Positions 27,501 to 36,853 of a stretch of 37,293 nt of DNA are shown here, piece by piece. The position numbers were made by a program, and so were the translations under genes. Positions within the stretch are counted from its first letter, which is position 1; every line of letters starts with the position of its first letter. Origin of the DNA: Candidatus Omnitrophota bacterium (GTDB lineage: Bacteria > Omnitrophota > Gorgyraeia > Gygaellales > Profunditerraquicolaceae); assembly GCA_023819035.1 (NCBI GenBank), contig JAMWCL010000009.1, forward strand, positions 1-37,293, written 5' to 3'. Under the pieces are notes generated by a model. That model was not told the origin of the DNA. It saw nothing but the letters and a program-made list of their open reading frames with translations, and did not search any database.

Positions 27501-27533
27501 AAATTTCTTTTTAAAGGAGGCTTTAGTTAAGAG

Positions 27534-28205
27534 ATGGAAGAGATAATCCTTGAGGTAGAAAAAAGACAGCAGTTAGGTAAGTCCGAGGTAAGGGATTTAA
27601 GACAGAAGGGCTACATACCTGCGATAATCTACGGACAGGGTAAGGAATCATTGCCGGTAAAGGTATCGCATAAACAATTTATACAATTGGTTCATCAGTA
27701 CCATAATATAGAAAACATGATAATAAATTTAAGGATTAAAGATGAAGTAAGACAGAAATCCAGAGCATGTTTGATTAAAGAGATTCAATATGACCCTGTA
27801 GATGGAGATATTACTCATATAGATTTCAATCAAATCTCATTGACCAAAGAGATTAAGGTGAATATCCCCATTAAAACAAAGGGCCAGCCTATAGGTGTAA
27901 AGCAGGAAGGAGGTTCTTTGGAGCACATCCTTTGGGAGGTCGAGGTGGAGTGTTTGCCTACCGATATTCCTGAGCATATTGAGGTCGATGTAAGTCAATT
28001 AAAGATTGGAGAAGCTATCCATATAAAAGACATAAGCTTTCCTAAAGGGGTTAGGGTTTTAAATGACCCTGAGGCGATTGTGGTTTCTGTTTCTGTTCCT
28101 ATGAAGGAAGAACTAGCGGTAGCTGAGGAGGTTACCACAACCCAGGAGCCAGAGGTAATCAAAGAAAAGAAGCAGTTGCCTTTAGAGGAGAAAATAGAAG
28201 AATAA
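27534..28205 (+). CDS. rplY: 50S ribosomal protein L25, long Ctc/TL5 form
   Basis: QLGKSEVRDLRQKGYIPAIIYGQGKESLPVKV, IQYDPVDGDITHIDFNQI, C-terminal TL5 domain (VNIPIKTKGQPIGVKQEGGSLEHILWEVEVECLPTDIPEHIEVDVS). Confidence 0.94.
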   Translation: MEEIILEVEKRQQLGKSEVRDLRQKGYIPAIIYGQGKESLPVKVSHKQFIQLVHQYHNIENMIINLRIKDEVRQKSRACLIKEIQYDPVDGDITHIDFNQISLTKEIKVNIPIKTKGQPIGVKQEGGSLEHILWEVEVECLPTDIPEHIEVDVSQLKIGEAIHIKDISFPKGVRVLNDPEAIVVSVSVPMKEELAVAEEVTTTQEPEVIKEKKQLPLEEKIEE

Positions 28206-28208
28206 CAT

Positions 28209-28787
28209 ATGAAATTAATCGTAGGTTTGGGCAATCCTGGTAGATTATATCAAGAGACGCGGCATAATATCGGTCGTCTGGTGGTAAGAGAATTAGCTAA
28301 AACCTACCAGGCTATTTTTAAAAAAGATAGTGGTACATTTTCATTTACGACTAAGATAAAGATTGATCATGCTAATGTTATCCTAGCAGCACCTTTTACC
28401 TTTATGAATCTGTCTGGGGTTGCGGTAGACGCGTTAATTAAAAAATACAAGATAGATTTGGCTGATCTTTTGGTAGTACACGATGATTTAGATTTAGAAT
28501 TTTCGCGGATTAAGATTCAGGGTTCTGGTTCATCTGCGGGACATAAAGGAATTAAATCGATAATTTATTCCTTAGGTAAACAAGATTTTAGTCGATTACG
28601 CATTGGTATTAGTAAGCCTCAGGATAAAAAAGACACCCGTGATTATGTGTTGGCGGGCTTTAATAAAGAGGAAAAAGCAATGGTTAATCTGATCGTCCAG
28701 AGGGCGATTCAGTGTTGTGAGATTTGGGCTAAAGAGGGTTTAACTAAGGCAATGAATACATTTAACCAATGGGAGAAGACAAGATGA
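28209..28787 (+). CDS. pth: Peptidyl-tRNA hydrolase
   Basis: LIVGLGNPGRLYQETRHNIGRLVV, APFTFMNLSGVAV, VVHDDLDLEFSRIKIQGSGSSAGHKGIKSII, RLRIGISKP. Confidence 0.96.
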   Translation: MKLIVGLGNPGRLYQETRHNIGRLVVRELAKTYQAIFKKDSGTFSFTTKIKIDHANVILAAPFTFMNLSGVAVDALIKKYKIDLADLLVVHDDLDLEFSRIKIQGSGSSAGHKGIKSIIYSLGKQDFSRLRIGISKPQDKKDTRDYVLAGFNKEEKAMVNLIVQRAIQCCEIWAKEGLTKAMNTFNQWEKTR

Positions 28788-29083
28788 GGATGTGTAAATA
28801 CGAAGCAATGTTTGTTATTAAACCCGATCTTTCAGAATCGGAGCGAAAGAATAAATTTCAGCATATTAGTGATGTCATCGCAAAGAATAACGGCACAGTA
28901 TTACAATCGAATATCTGGGCAGAAAAAAGAAGATTGGCTTTCCCGATAAAAAAGATTCATGAGGCCACATATTATCTAGTAAATTTTTCTGCTCCACCAG
29001 AGGCAGTAGACTCAATAAAACAGGCTTATCGGATTGATGAGGATATATTAAGGACACTTATTATAAAAACGGAAGGGAGATAA
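28784..29083 (+). CDS. rpsF: 30S ribosomal protein S6
   Basis: YEAMFVIKPDLSESERKN...AEKRRLAFPIKKIHEATYYLVNF; ATGA overlap with pth supports ATG 28784. Confidence 0.94.
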   Translation: MRMCKYEAMFVIKPDLSESERKNKFQHISDVIAKNNGTVLQSNIWAEKRRLAFPIKKIHEATYYLVNFSAPPEAVDSIKQAYRIDEDILRTLIIKTEGR

Positions 29084-29084
29084 G

Positions 29085-29546
29085 ATGGCTAATCTTAATA
29101 AGGTCTTTCTTATGGGGAATCTCACCCGTGAACCCGAACTACGTTATACCCCACAAGGAACTGCAGTGGTTAATCTTCGCTTAGCAGTAAATCGAAGATT
29201 CCGTAATAAAAAACAGGAGCTAAAAGAGGAGACCTGTTTTGTTACCGTGGTTGTCTGGGATAAGCAGGCAGAAACCTGCAATCAATATTTACATAAAGGA
29301 AGCCCTGTCTTCATTGAGGGTAGACTTCAGTCGCGTTCTTGGGAGGATAATGCAGGCCAGAGAAGAACTACGGTTGAGGTAAGGGCAGAGCGCGTGCAAT
29401 TTCTGGGTCAGGTCCCTTCAAAGGCGATAAGCGATATTCCGGAAGAGTTAACCTCAGAGGTTAATGAGGCGGATACAGGAAGTACTTGGCTAAATGAGAC
29501 AGAAGAGCAGATAAACCAGGAGCAGAGTGATGGTGATAAAGACTAA
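29085..29546 (+). CDS. ssb: Single-stranded DNA-binding protein
   Basis: [95 protein letters not shown]. Confidence 0.96.
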   Translation: MANLNKVFLMGNLTREPELRYTPQGTAVVNLRLAVNRRFRNKKQELKEETCFVTVVVWDKQAETCNQYLHKGSPVFIEGRLQSRSWEDNAGQRRTTVEVRAERVQFLGQVPSKAISDIPEELTSEVNEADTGSTWLNETEEQINQEQSDGDKD

Positions 29547-29781
29547 ATCAAGGAAGAAAGAGGTATATTTTCCTGCAAAGAAAAGGGTTTGCCGGTTATG
29601 CATAGAGAAGATTAAATTCATAGATTATAAAGATATAAAGAAACTTGAGTCTTATATCCGGGAAAGGGGAAAGATTATTTCCCGCCGGGTATCCGGCAAC
29701 TGTGCTAAACATCAAAGGATGTTAGCCAGGGCAATTAAAAGGGCAAGGTTTATTGCCCTTCTTCCTTATACGCGTATATAA
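29530..29781 (+). CDS. rpsR: 30S ribosomal protein S18 (Cys-containing form)
   Basis: [64 protein letters not shown]. Confidence 0.95.
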   Translation: MVIKTKSRKKEVYFPAKKRVCRLCIEKIKFIDYKDIKKLESYIRERGKIISRRVSGNCAKHQRMLARAIKRARFIALLPYTRI

Positions 29782-29792
29782 TAGAAATAGAT

Positions 29793-30236
29793 ATGGAAGT
29801 TATCTTAAGGGAAGATGTAGATAAATTAGGTAAGGCAGGAAGCATTGTTAAGGTAAAGGATGGTTTTGCCCGTAATTTCCTTATCCCCAATGGCTTAGCG
29901 GTTCCCTTAACCCCTTCCAATTTAAAGATGCTTCAACAGCAGATCCAGAAAAAAAATCTTCAATTAATAGAAGCGGAAAAGAAAGCAGAAGAACTAAAAG
30001 AAAGATTACAGTTTCTTTCTTTAACTATACCGGTTTTAACCCAAGAAGAAGATAAGCTCTACGGAAGTGTTACTGCTAAGGATATTCAGGAAGCATTAAA
30101 GATGGAAGGTTTTGAGATTGATAAGAACTGCATTATTCTGGAAAATCCTATAAAGGCATTAGGGATATATGAAGTAACAATTAAACTTCATCCTAAGGTT
30201 TCAGCTCAAGTAAGGATTTGGGTAGTAAAGAAGTAA
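29793..30236 (+). CDS. rplI: 50S ribosomal protein L9
   Basis: MEVILREDVDKLGKAGSIVKVKDGFARNFLIPNGLAVPLT...KLYGSVTAKDI. Confidence 0.96.
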   Translation: MEVILREDVDKLGKAGSIVKVKDGFARNFLIPNGLAVPLTPSNLKMLQQQIQKKNLQLIEAEKKAEELKERLQFLSLTIPVLTQEEDKLYGSVTAKDIQEALKMEGFEIDKNCIILENPIKALGIYEVTIKLHPKVSAQVRIWVVKK

Positions 30237-30240
30237 GGAA

Positions 30241-31584
30241 ATGGCGGATACAACCTTAGACTTGGAGAAGATTCCTCCTCAGAATTTAGAAGCAGAGATG
30301 GCGGTCTTAGGCTCAATGCTTCTCGATGAGGAGGCTATTGCGGTAGCCATAGAGTCTCTGGATAAAGATTGTTTTTATAAGGATGCCCATAAGAAGATAT
30401 TTGAAGCGATTGTGAATCTTTATAATAATAACAAGGCAGTCGATCTCATCACCCTTACTGATGAGTTAAAAAGAAATCAGATCCTTGATGAGATTGGCGG
30501 GGTAAGTTTTTTAACTGCTTTAGTAAATACTGTGCCCACCACTGCTAACATTAGCCATTATGTCAGCATTGTAAAGGAAAAAGCTATCTTAAGAAACCTT
30601 ATCAATAATGCTACCAAGATTGTTTCGCTTTGTTATGAAAGTGAAGGTAACATCGATACAGTTGTAGATAATGCTGAGAGACTTATATTTGAGATATGTC
30701 AGAGAAAACCCCAGGGTAGCTATATACCGATTAAGGAGGTTGTAAAGGATACCATTGAAAATATAGATAAGCTTTATCAGAGAAAGGAACATGTTACAGG
30801 GATCCCCACGGGATTTATAGATTTTGATATACGCACCGCAGGTTTACAACCATCAGATTTAATTGTGATAGCAGGAAGACCTTCAATGGGTAAGAGTGCT
30901 TTTGCTATTGGGATAGCCGAGTATGCGGGTGTAGTAAAAAAGATTCCTTTAGCCTTTTTTAGCTTAGAGATGTCTAAAGAACAATTAGTTCAGAGGATGC
31001 TCTGTGCCCATGCTAAGGTAGATGCCCATAAGGTAAGGACAGGTTATCTCTCTGTTTCTGATTGGCCACGCCTTACTGCCGCGGCAGGTAAGCTTTCAGA
31101 AGCTCCTATTTATATAGATGATACACCCGCTATCTCAGTAATGGAGTTAAGGGCTAAAGCAAGAAGGCTTATTGCACATCAGGAGATAAGGTTAATTATC
31201 TTAGATTATCTGCAGTTAATGCGTGGTTCAGGTATTGCAGAGAATAGGCAGCAAGAGATCTCTGAGATCTCGCGTTCTTTAAAAGCCTTAGCTAGAGAAT
31301 TAAATATACCGGTGGTAGCGATAAGTCAGTTGTCCCGTGCAGTAGAGTCCCGCAGTGACCACCGTCCTCAATTATCGGATTTAAGAGAATCGGGAGCAAT
31401 TGAACAGGATGCGGATGTGGTAGTACTTATTTTAAGAGAAGAATATTACAATCCTACGCCTGAAAACCAAGGGATAGCAGAGATTATTATTGCTAAACAG
31501 CGTAACGGTCCGGTAGGATCAATTAAATTAGCCTTTATTAAAGAATATACCCGCTTTGAGAATCTTGCTCAACCCATGGAATAA
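30241..31584 (+). CDS. dnaB: Replicative DNA helicase DnaB
   Basis: PPQNLEAEMAVLGSMLLDEEAI, GIPTGFIDFDIRTAGLQPSDLIVIAGRPSMGKSAFAI, FFSLEMSKEQLVQRML, LRESGAIEQDADVV. No intein. Confidence 0.97.
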   Translation: MADTTLDLEKIPPQNLEAEMAVLGSMLLDEEAIAVAIESLDKDCFYKDAHKKIFEAIVNLYNNNKAVDLITLTDELKRNQILDEIGGVSFLTALVNTVPTTANISHYVSIVKEKAILRNLINNATKIVSLCYESEGNIDTVVDNAERLIFEICQRKPQGSYIPIKEVVKDTIENIDKLYQRKEHVTGIPTGFIDFDIRTAGLQPSDLIVIAGRPSMGKSAFAIGIAEYAGVVKKIPLAFFSLEMSKEQLVQRMLCAHAKVDAHKVRTGYLSVSDWPRLTAAAGKLSEAPIYIDDTPAISVMELRAKARRLIAHQEIRLIILDYLQLMRGSGIAENRQQEISEISRSLKALARELNIPVVAISQLSRAVESRSDHRPQLSDLRESGAIEQDADVVVLILREEYYNPTPENQGIAEIIIAKQRNGPVGSIKLAFIKEYTRFENLAQPME

Positions 31585-31603
31585 TTTTAATAAAATAATT
31601 TGA

Positions 31604-31632
31604 TTGATTAAATAAAAGATTTTTTTTATAAT
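31604..31632 (+). promoter_or_regulatory. Predicted sigma70-type promoter for bamA
   Basis: TTGATT 31604-31609, 17-nt spacer, TATAAT 31627-31632; only 7 nt before ATG 31640. Confidence 0.65.
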
Positions 31633-31639
31633 AATTACT

Positions 31640-33943
31640 ATGCGTAAGATAGTTTTTATAGGGATGTTGATCTGTTTAGTTACAGGTCTTTGTCTGGCTC
31701 AGGAAAAACCCGCCAAGATAGTCACTGCCATAGAGATAAGAGGAAACAGATCCATAAGTACAAATACGATTATCTCCAAGCTGAAGACAAGGATTGGTAG
31801 TTACTACCAAGAGAATATTATCACTGAGGATTTAAAACGCCTTTATCTTTTAGGTTTTTTTAGTGATATAAAGATCGATACTGAAGACTATAAAGATGGT
31901 TTAAAGATAATCCTTACCGTAGTAGAAAGACCACTTATTGAGAGGATAAGTCTTTCTGGTATAAAGCGACTCAATATCACTCAGGAAAAGATTAAAGAAT
32001 CCCTAAAATCAAAAGAAAATCAATACCTTGATTATCCAAATTTAAATGATGATGTAATTACGCTTAAAAAGATGTATGAGAAGATTGGGTATAGCCAGGT
32101 AAGGATAGATTATAAGGTTGATATTGATGAGAAAACTAATAAAGCTAAGGTAGAGTTTATTATTGATGAGGGCAAAAGAATAACGATTAAAAATATTCTT
32201 ATAGAGGGAAATGCCAATTTTTCTGATCGTAAGCTTTCAAGGCTTTTAAAAACTAAAAGGGCTTGGTTGTTTAATGCGGGGGTATTGAAGGAAGAGGTAT
32301 TAAAGGAAGATATAGAAAGAATAAAATCCTTTTATCAAAGAAATGGCTTTGCGGATGTAGAGGTAAACTACATCTTAAAGACCGATCCTAAAAGACCAAG
32401 TTTAATTTACATTAATATAAATATAAAAGAGGGGAAAAAATATTTAGTGGGTGATATAAGTATAAAAGGAAACCAGAATATAAGCCAGAAGGATATTCTT
32501 GCAAGACTAAGCGAATGCCTTCCTGGAAAGGTATTCAGTCAGGAAGCATTAAAGCAGGATATTGCTAATATTCAGGGGTTATACTTTGATCATGGTTATA
32601 TTTTTGTTCAGCTGCAGGAGACTACCTCTTTAAATCCGACTACAGAAAGGATTGATATAGCTTATAATATTATAGAAAATGAAGTCGCCTATGTGGAAAG
32701 GATAAAGATCAGGGGTAACATTAAGACCAAGGACCTGGTTATCCGTAGAGAATTAAGGTTGAAACCCGGGGATAGATTTGATGGAGAAAAGTTAAGGCGT
32801 AGTAAAGAGAGACTCCAAAACTTAGGATTTTTTGAAGAGATAAGTTATGATATTGAAGATACCCCGGTGAAAAACAAAAAAGATCTTGTAGTAAATGTAA
32901 AGGAAGCCAGAACCGGGGTTTTTAGCATAGGCGGAGGATACAGCACAGTTGATGAGTTTGTAGGGTTTATAGAGATTGAACAAAAGAACTTTGATTGGAA
33001 GAATTTTCCTTATTTTACGGGTGGGGGGCAAGATTTAAAATTGCATGCTTCTTCAGGAACAGTTTCCAGTGGTTTTGAGTTAAGTTTTACCGAACCCTGG
33101 CTTTTTGATTATCCTATTTTGTTTGGGTTTGATGGTTACCGAAGAAGGCATGAGAGGGAATCTGATGTAGGATATGGCTATAATGAGGAGATAACCGGAG
33201 GAGATCTGCGTTTAGGGAAGGAGCTCAGTGAATATGTTAGGTTAGACCTTATGTATCGCTTTGATGTAATTAAAATCAGCAATATTACTGAAGAGGCAAC
33301 CTCAGATTTAAAGAAAGAGGAGGGTAAAAATAATATCAGTAGTATTGAGACCAGCCTTACCTATGATAGTCGGGATAATGTCTTTGATCCCAAGAAAGGT
33401 AATTTAATAAGAACTTCAATAGAGGTAGCGGGCGGGCCTATTGGAGCAGATAAGGATTTCTATAAATTTTTCTTACGTTACTCACATTACTTTCCTATAT
33501 TCACTAAATCTGCTTTAGAATTTAGAACAAGGATAGGATTAGCAGATGCCTATGGGGGCTCCGATTCCCTCCCTATCTATGAGAGATTTTTTGCCGGAGG
33601 TAGCTATACTATTCGCGGTTATGAAGAGAGAGCCATCGGGCCAATAGATTCTGTATCAGAGGATCCCCTGGGAGGGAATTCTATGTTTATTGGAAATCTG
33701 GAATACACCTATGCGCTATTTGATTTCTTAAAACTTGCGGTATTTGCTGATACAGGTAATGTTTGGAACAAGCTTGATGATTTTGGGTCGGGAGGATTGA
33801 AGTCCAGTTTTGGTTTTGGCTTCCGGCTTAAGACACCGATCGGACCGATAATGCTTGACTATGGTATTCCTTTAAATAAAGCGCCTGGCGAAGAGGATAA
33901 AAGTAGAGGAAGATTTCATTTCAGTATGAGTCATGGATTTTAA
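31640..33943 (+). CDS. bamA: Outer membrane assembly factor BamA (POTRA domains + beta-barrel)
   Basis: Signal peptide; repeated POTRA units (IEIRGNRSISTNTI..., ISLSGIKRLN..., ILIEGNANFSDRKL..., ISIKGNQNISQKDI..., IKIRGNIKTKDLVIRRELRLKPGDRFD); FFAGGSYTIRGYEERAIGP; terminal aromatic (MSHGF). Confidence 0.95.
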   Translation: MRKIVFIGMLICLVTGLCLAQEKPAKIVTAIEIRGNRSISTNTIISKLKTRIGSYYQENIITEDLKRLYLLGFFSDIKIDTEDYKDGLKIILTVVERPLIERISLSGIKRLNITQEKIKESLKSKENQYLDYPNLNDDVITLKKMYEKIGYSQVRIDYKVDIDEKTNKAKVEFIIDEGKRITIKNILIEGNANFSDRKLSRLLKTKRAWLFNAGVLKEEVLKEDIERIKSFYQRNGFADVEVNYILKTDPKRPSLIYININIKEGKKYLVGDISIKGNQNISQKDILARLSECLPGKVFSQEALKQDIANIQGLYFDHGYIFVQLQETTSLNPTTERIDIAYNIIENEVAYVERIKIRGNIKTKDLVIRRELRLKPGDRFDGEKLRRSKERLQNLGFFEEISYDIEDTPVKNKKDLVVNVKEARTGVFSIGGGYSTVDEFVGFIEIEQKNFDWKNFPYFTGGGQDLKLHASSGTVSSGFELSFTEPWLFDYPILFGFDGYRRRHERESDVGYGYNEEITGGDLRLGKELSEYVRLDLMYRFDVIKISNITEEATSDLKKEEGKNNISSIETSLTYDSRDNVFDPKKGNLIRTSIEVAGGPIGADKDFYKFFLRYSHYFPIFTKSALEFRTRIGLADAYGGSDSLPIYERFFAGGSYTIRGYEERAIGPIDSVSEDPLGGNSMFIGNLEYTYALFDFLKLAVFADTGNVWNKLDDFGSGGLKSSFGFGFRLKTPIGPIMLDYGIPLNKAPGEEDKSRGRFHFSMSHGF

Positions 33944-33968
33944 TCTTGTAAGGAAGGAGAGATAGAAG

Positions 33969-34490
33969 ATGAAGAAAATATTAATTGCGTTTTGGGCAGT
34001 ACTATTTTTTTATTTTCTTTTTTTAAACCCTGTTTTTTCTTTAGATAAGATCGCCTGTGTAGATTTGTTACGTATTGCAAAGGAATATACCAAGGCCCAA
34101 GCATATAATAAAGCCTTAGATGATAAACAGACTGCTTATCGGGCAGAAATAGATAAGAAAGCCAATGAGATAAGGCAATTTCAGGATAAGCTTAATTTAC
34201 TGAGCGAAAAAGAAAAAGAGGCAAAAAGACAAGAATTAGAAAATAAGATCAAAGCATTAGATGATTTTATAAAGGAAAAGGAACTTGATTTAAGGAAGAC
34301 CGAGCTTGAGAATACCAAAGAGATTCTCAAAGAGATTGAAGATGTGGTAAAACAGTATGCAGAAAAGGAGGGTTACACTTTAGTCTTAGATGATCGCTCT
34401 TTGCTTTATCGAGTCGATACCTTAGATATTACTGATAAGATTATTGAAATTCTTAATAAAGACTATGCCAGTAAAAAAGATAAAAGATAA
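33969..34490 (+). CDS. skp: OmpH/Skp-family periplasmic chaperone
   Basis: Signal peptide, KIACVDLLRIAKEYTKAQAYNKALDDKQTAYRAEIDKKANEIRQFQDKLN coiled coil, YTLVLDDRSLLY; located between bamA and lpxD. Confidence 0.9.
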   Translation: MKKILIAFWAVLFFYFLFLNPVFSLDKIACVDLLRIAKEYTKAQAYNKALDDKQTAYRAEIDKKANEIRQFQDKLNLLSEKEKEAKRQELENKIKALDDFIKEKELDLRKTELENTKEILKEIEDVVKQYAEKEGYTLVLDDRSLLYRVDTLDITDKIIEILNKDYASKKDKR

Positions 34491-34500
34491 AAAATAAAAG

Positions 34501-35532
34501 ATGCAAAAGACAGTAAAGGAGATTGCTGAGCTTATCGACGGTAAGATAGAAGGTGAAGAAGAACTTGTTATTACAGGAATCTCGGGGATAAAAGAGGCTT
34601 TAGAGGGTGATATCACCTTTGTGGCTAATCCAAAATATCTTCCTCTGGTAGGGAAAACCCGCGCCTCAGCGATTATTACCTCTTTTGATCTAGCCAGGAC
34701 TGTACCTAAGACTTTTATTCGCACCCATAACCCTTCTTTGGCATTTGCTAAGTTAATATCCCTGCTTAGACCCCAAGAATTAACCCATCCCAAAGGAATA
34801 CATCCTACGGTAATATTGGCTAAATCCGCTAAATTAGGTAAAAATATCTCTATTGGAGCCTATAGTGTGATAGAAGAAGATGTTTCAATTGGGGATAACA
34901 CCGTAATCTACCCACATACTTATATAGGTAAGCAGACTAAGATAGGCAAAGACTGTCTTATTTATTCCCATGTTTCTATAAGGGAGCGTATAAGTATTGG
35001 TGACCGGGTGATTATCCATAGTGGAACCGTTATTGGCTCGGATGGTTTTGGTTATGTTACGGTCGACGGTATTCATCATAAGATACCCCAGATGGGAATA
35101 GTGGAGATTGGAGACGATGTAGAAATCGGTGCTAATGTTACCATTGATCGGGCACGTTTTGAAAAGACGCTGATTGGTTCGGGTACAAAAATAGACAACC
35201 TGGTTCAAATAGCTCATAATGTGGTGATTGGAGAGAACTCAATCATTGTTGCCCAGGTAGGAATCTCAGGTAGTACAGTTATCGGGAAGAATGTCACCCT
35301 GGCAGGACAGGTAGGGGTAGTAGGTCATATTAGTATTGGGGATGGTGCGGTTGTGGCTGCTCAGTCAGGGGTAAGTAAGTCTATACCTGCTTTTACTACA
35401 GTTTGGGGTTATCCTGCCAAACCCATGGAGACAGCCAAACGGATTAATGCCTGTATCCAGAATCTTCCTCGGCTCTATAAGCATGTCGAAGAAATAAAGA
35501 GGAAGATTGAAGAATTAGAAAGAAGGATTTAA
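34501..35532 (+). CDS. lpxD: UDP-3-O-(3-hydroxyacyl)glucosamine N-acyltransferase
   Basis: [25 protein letters not shown], hexapeptide repeats, [47 protein letters not shown]. Confidence 0.96.
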   Translation: MQKTVKEIAELIDGKIEGEEELVITGISGIKEALEGDITFVANPKYLPLVGKTRASAIITSFDLARTVPKTFIRTHNPSLAFAKLISLLRPQELTHPKGIHPTVILAKSAKLGKNISIGAYSVIEEDVSIGDNTVIYPHTYIGKQTKIGKDCLIYSHVSIRERISIGDRVIIHSGTVIGSDGFGYVTVDGIHHKIPQMGIVEIGDDVEIGANVTIDRARFEKTLIGSGTKIDNLVQIAHNVVIGENSIIVAQVGISGSTVIGKNVTLAGQVGVVGHISIGDGAVVAAQSGVSKSIPAFTTVWGYPAKPMETAKRINACIQNLPRLYKHVEEIKRKIEELERRI

Positions 35533-35533
35533 T

Positions 35534-36850
35534 ATGGAAAAACAGAAAACAATTGCTAAAGACTTAAGTTTGGAAGGAATTGGTTTGCATACTGCTAAAA
35601 AAGTAAGGATTACCTTTAAACCTGCTGAGGTTGATAGCGGAATCAATTTTGTGCGGGTAGATCTACCTAATAAACCAATAATTAAAGCCAATGTAGACTA
35701 TGTATTGCCTGAATCCGCTAATCTTCGACGCACTTCTATAGGGATTAATGGGGTAGAGATTCATACTATTGAGCATCTTATGGCAGCTTTAGCAGGCCTT
35801 AATATAGATAATATTAATATTGAGATTGATAATGAAGAAATTCCGGGGCTTGATGGGAGCAGTATGAATTTTATAGAAGCATTACTGCGTGCGGGGATTA
35901 AAGAACAGGAGAAACCCCGGCAATACTACCTGATTAAGGAGCCTATCTTTGTAGAAGAGAACGGTTCAGTTATTGTGGCATTACCCTCGGAAGAATTTAA
36001 AGTTTCTTATACCTTAAGCTATAATCATCCTTTACTTAAAGCCCAATATATGGAAATAGTGCCTAATTCAGAGTTATTCAAAAAAGAACTTGCTTCTGCC
36101 CGAACATTCTGTCTTGAGGAAGAAGCGGAAGAATTGATTAAACAGGGCCTGGGTAAAGGAGCAAGTTACGAAAACACCTTAGTAATCGGTAAAAATGGGA
36201 TAATAAAGAATAAACTGCGTTTTGAGGATGAGTTTATTCGGCATAAGATATTAGATTTATTAGGAGACCTTTATCTTTTAGGTCAATTTATCTGTGGTCG
36301 GATTATTGCGGTAAGGAGTGGACATTCTTTAAACTTAAGATTGGCGAGAAAGATCTTTCAGCAGAGACAAAGGTATTCCTTAGGTGGGGTAGGAATAGGC
36401 TACTCTCCCGCTGAAAAAGAAGAAATCGATGCAGAAACAATTATGAAGATACTGCCTCATCGTCCACCTTTTTTATTTGTTGATAAGATTATTTCTTTAG
36501 AAAAAGGTAAACGTGCGGTAGGAGTTAAGAATGTTACTATCAATGATTATTTCTTTAAGGGGCATTTTCCGGGAAGACCGGTGATGCCGGGTGTTTTAAT
36601 TATTGAAGCCATGGCTCAGGTAGGTGGGGTAATGATGCTTTCTTTGCAAGAAAATCACGGAAAACTTGCCTATTTTTTAGCGATGGATAATGTAAAGTTT
36701 AGAAAGACCGTGGTTCCGGGAGATCAATTACTTCTTGAGGTAGAGGCAATAAGGGTAAGATCTAAGAGTGGTCAGGTCCATGCCAAGGCATGGGTAGAAG
36801 GTAAAATAGTAGCAGAGGCAGACCTAATATTTGCTTTAGTAGAAAGATAG
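35534..36850 (+). CDS. lpxC/fabZ: LpxC-FabZ bifunctional fusion (UDP-3-O-acyl-GlcNAc deacetylase + 3-hydroxyacyl-ACP dehydratase)
   Basis: LpxC: LEGIGLHTAKKVRITFKPA, TIEHLMAALAGLNIDN, GASYENTLVI, DEFIRHKILDLLGDLYLLG. FabZ: ILPHRPPFLFVDKI, NDYFFKGHFPGRPVMPGVLIIEAMAQ. Confidence 0.96.
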   Translation: MEKQKTIAKDLSLEGIGLHTAKKVRITFKPAEVDSGINFVRVDLPNKPIIKANVDYVLPESANLRRTSIGINGVEIHTIEHLMAALAGLNIDNINIEIDNEEIPGLDGSSMNFIEALLRAGIKEQEKPRQYYLIKEPIFVEENGSVIVALPSEEFKVSYTLSYNHPLLKAQYMEIVPNSELFKKELASARTFCLEEEAEELIKQGLGKGASYENTLVIGKNGIIKNKLRFEDEFIRHKILDLLGDLYLLGQFICGRIIAVRSGHSLNLRLARKIFQQRQRYSLGGVGIGYSPAEKEEIDAETIMKILPHRPPFLFVDKIISLEKGKRAVGVKNVTINDYFFKGHFPGRPVMPGVLIIEAMAQVGGVMMLSLQENHGKLAYFLAMDNVKFRKTVVPGDQLLLEVEAIRVRSKSGQVHAKAWVEGKIVAEADLIFALVER

Positions 36851-36853
36851 ATT

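Noticed and set aside
34422-34793. Minus-strand 123-aa ORF over skp/lpxD
   Set aside because: Overlaps two confident plus-strand genes; no recognisable domain.
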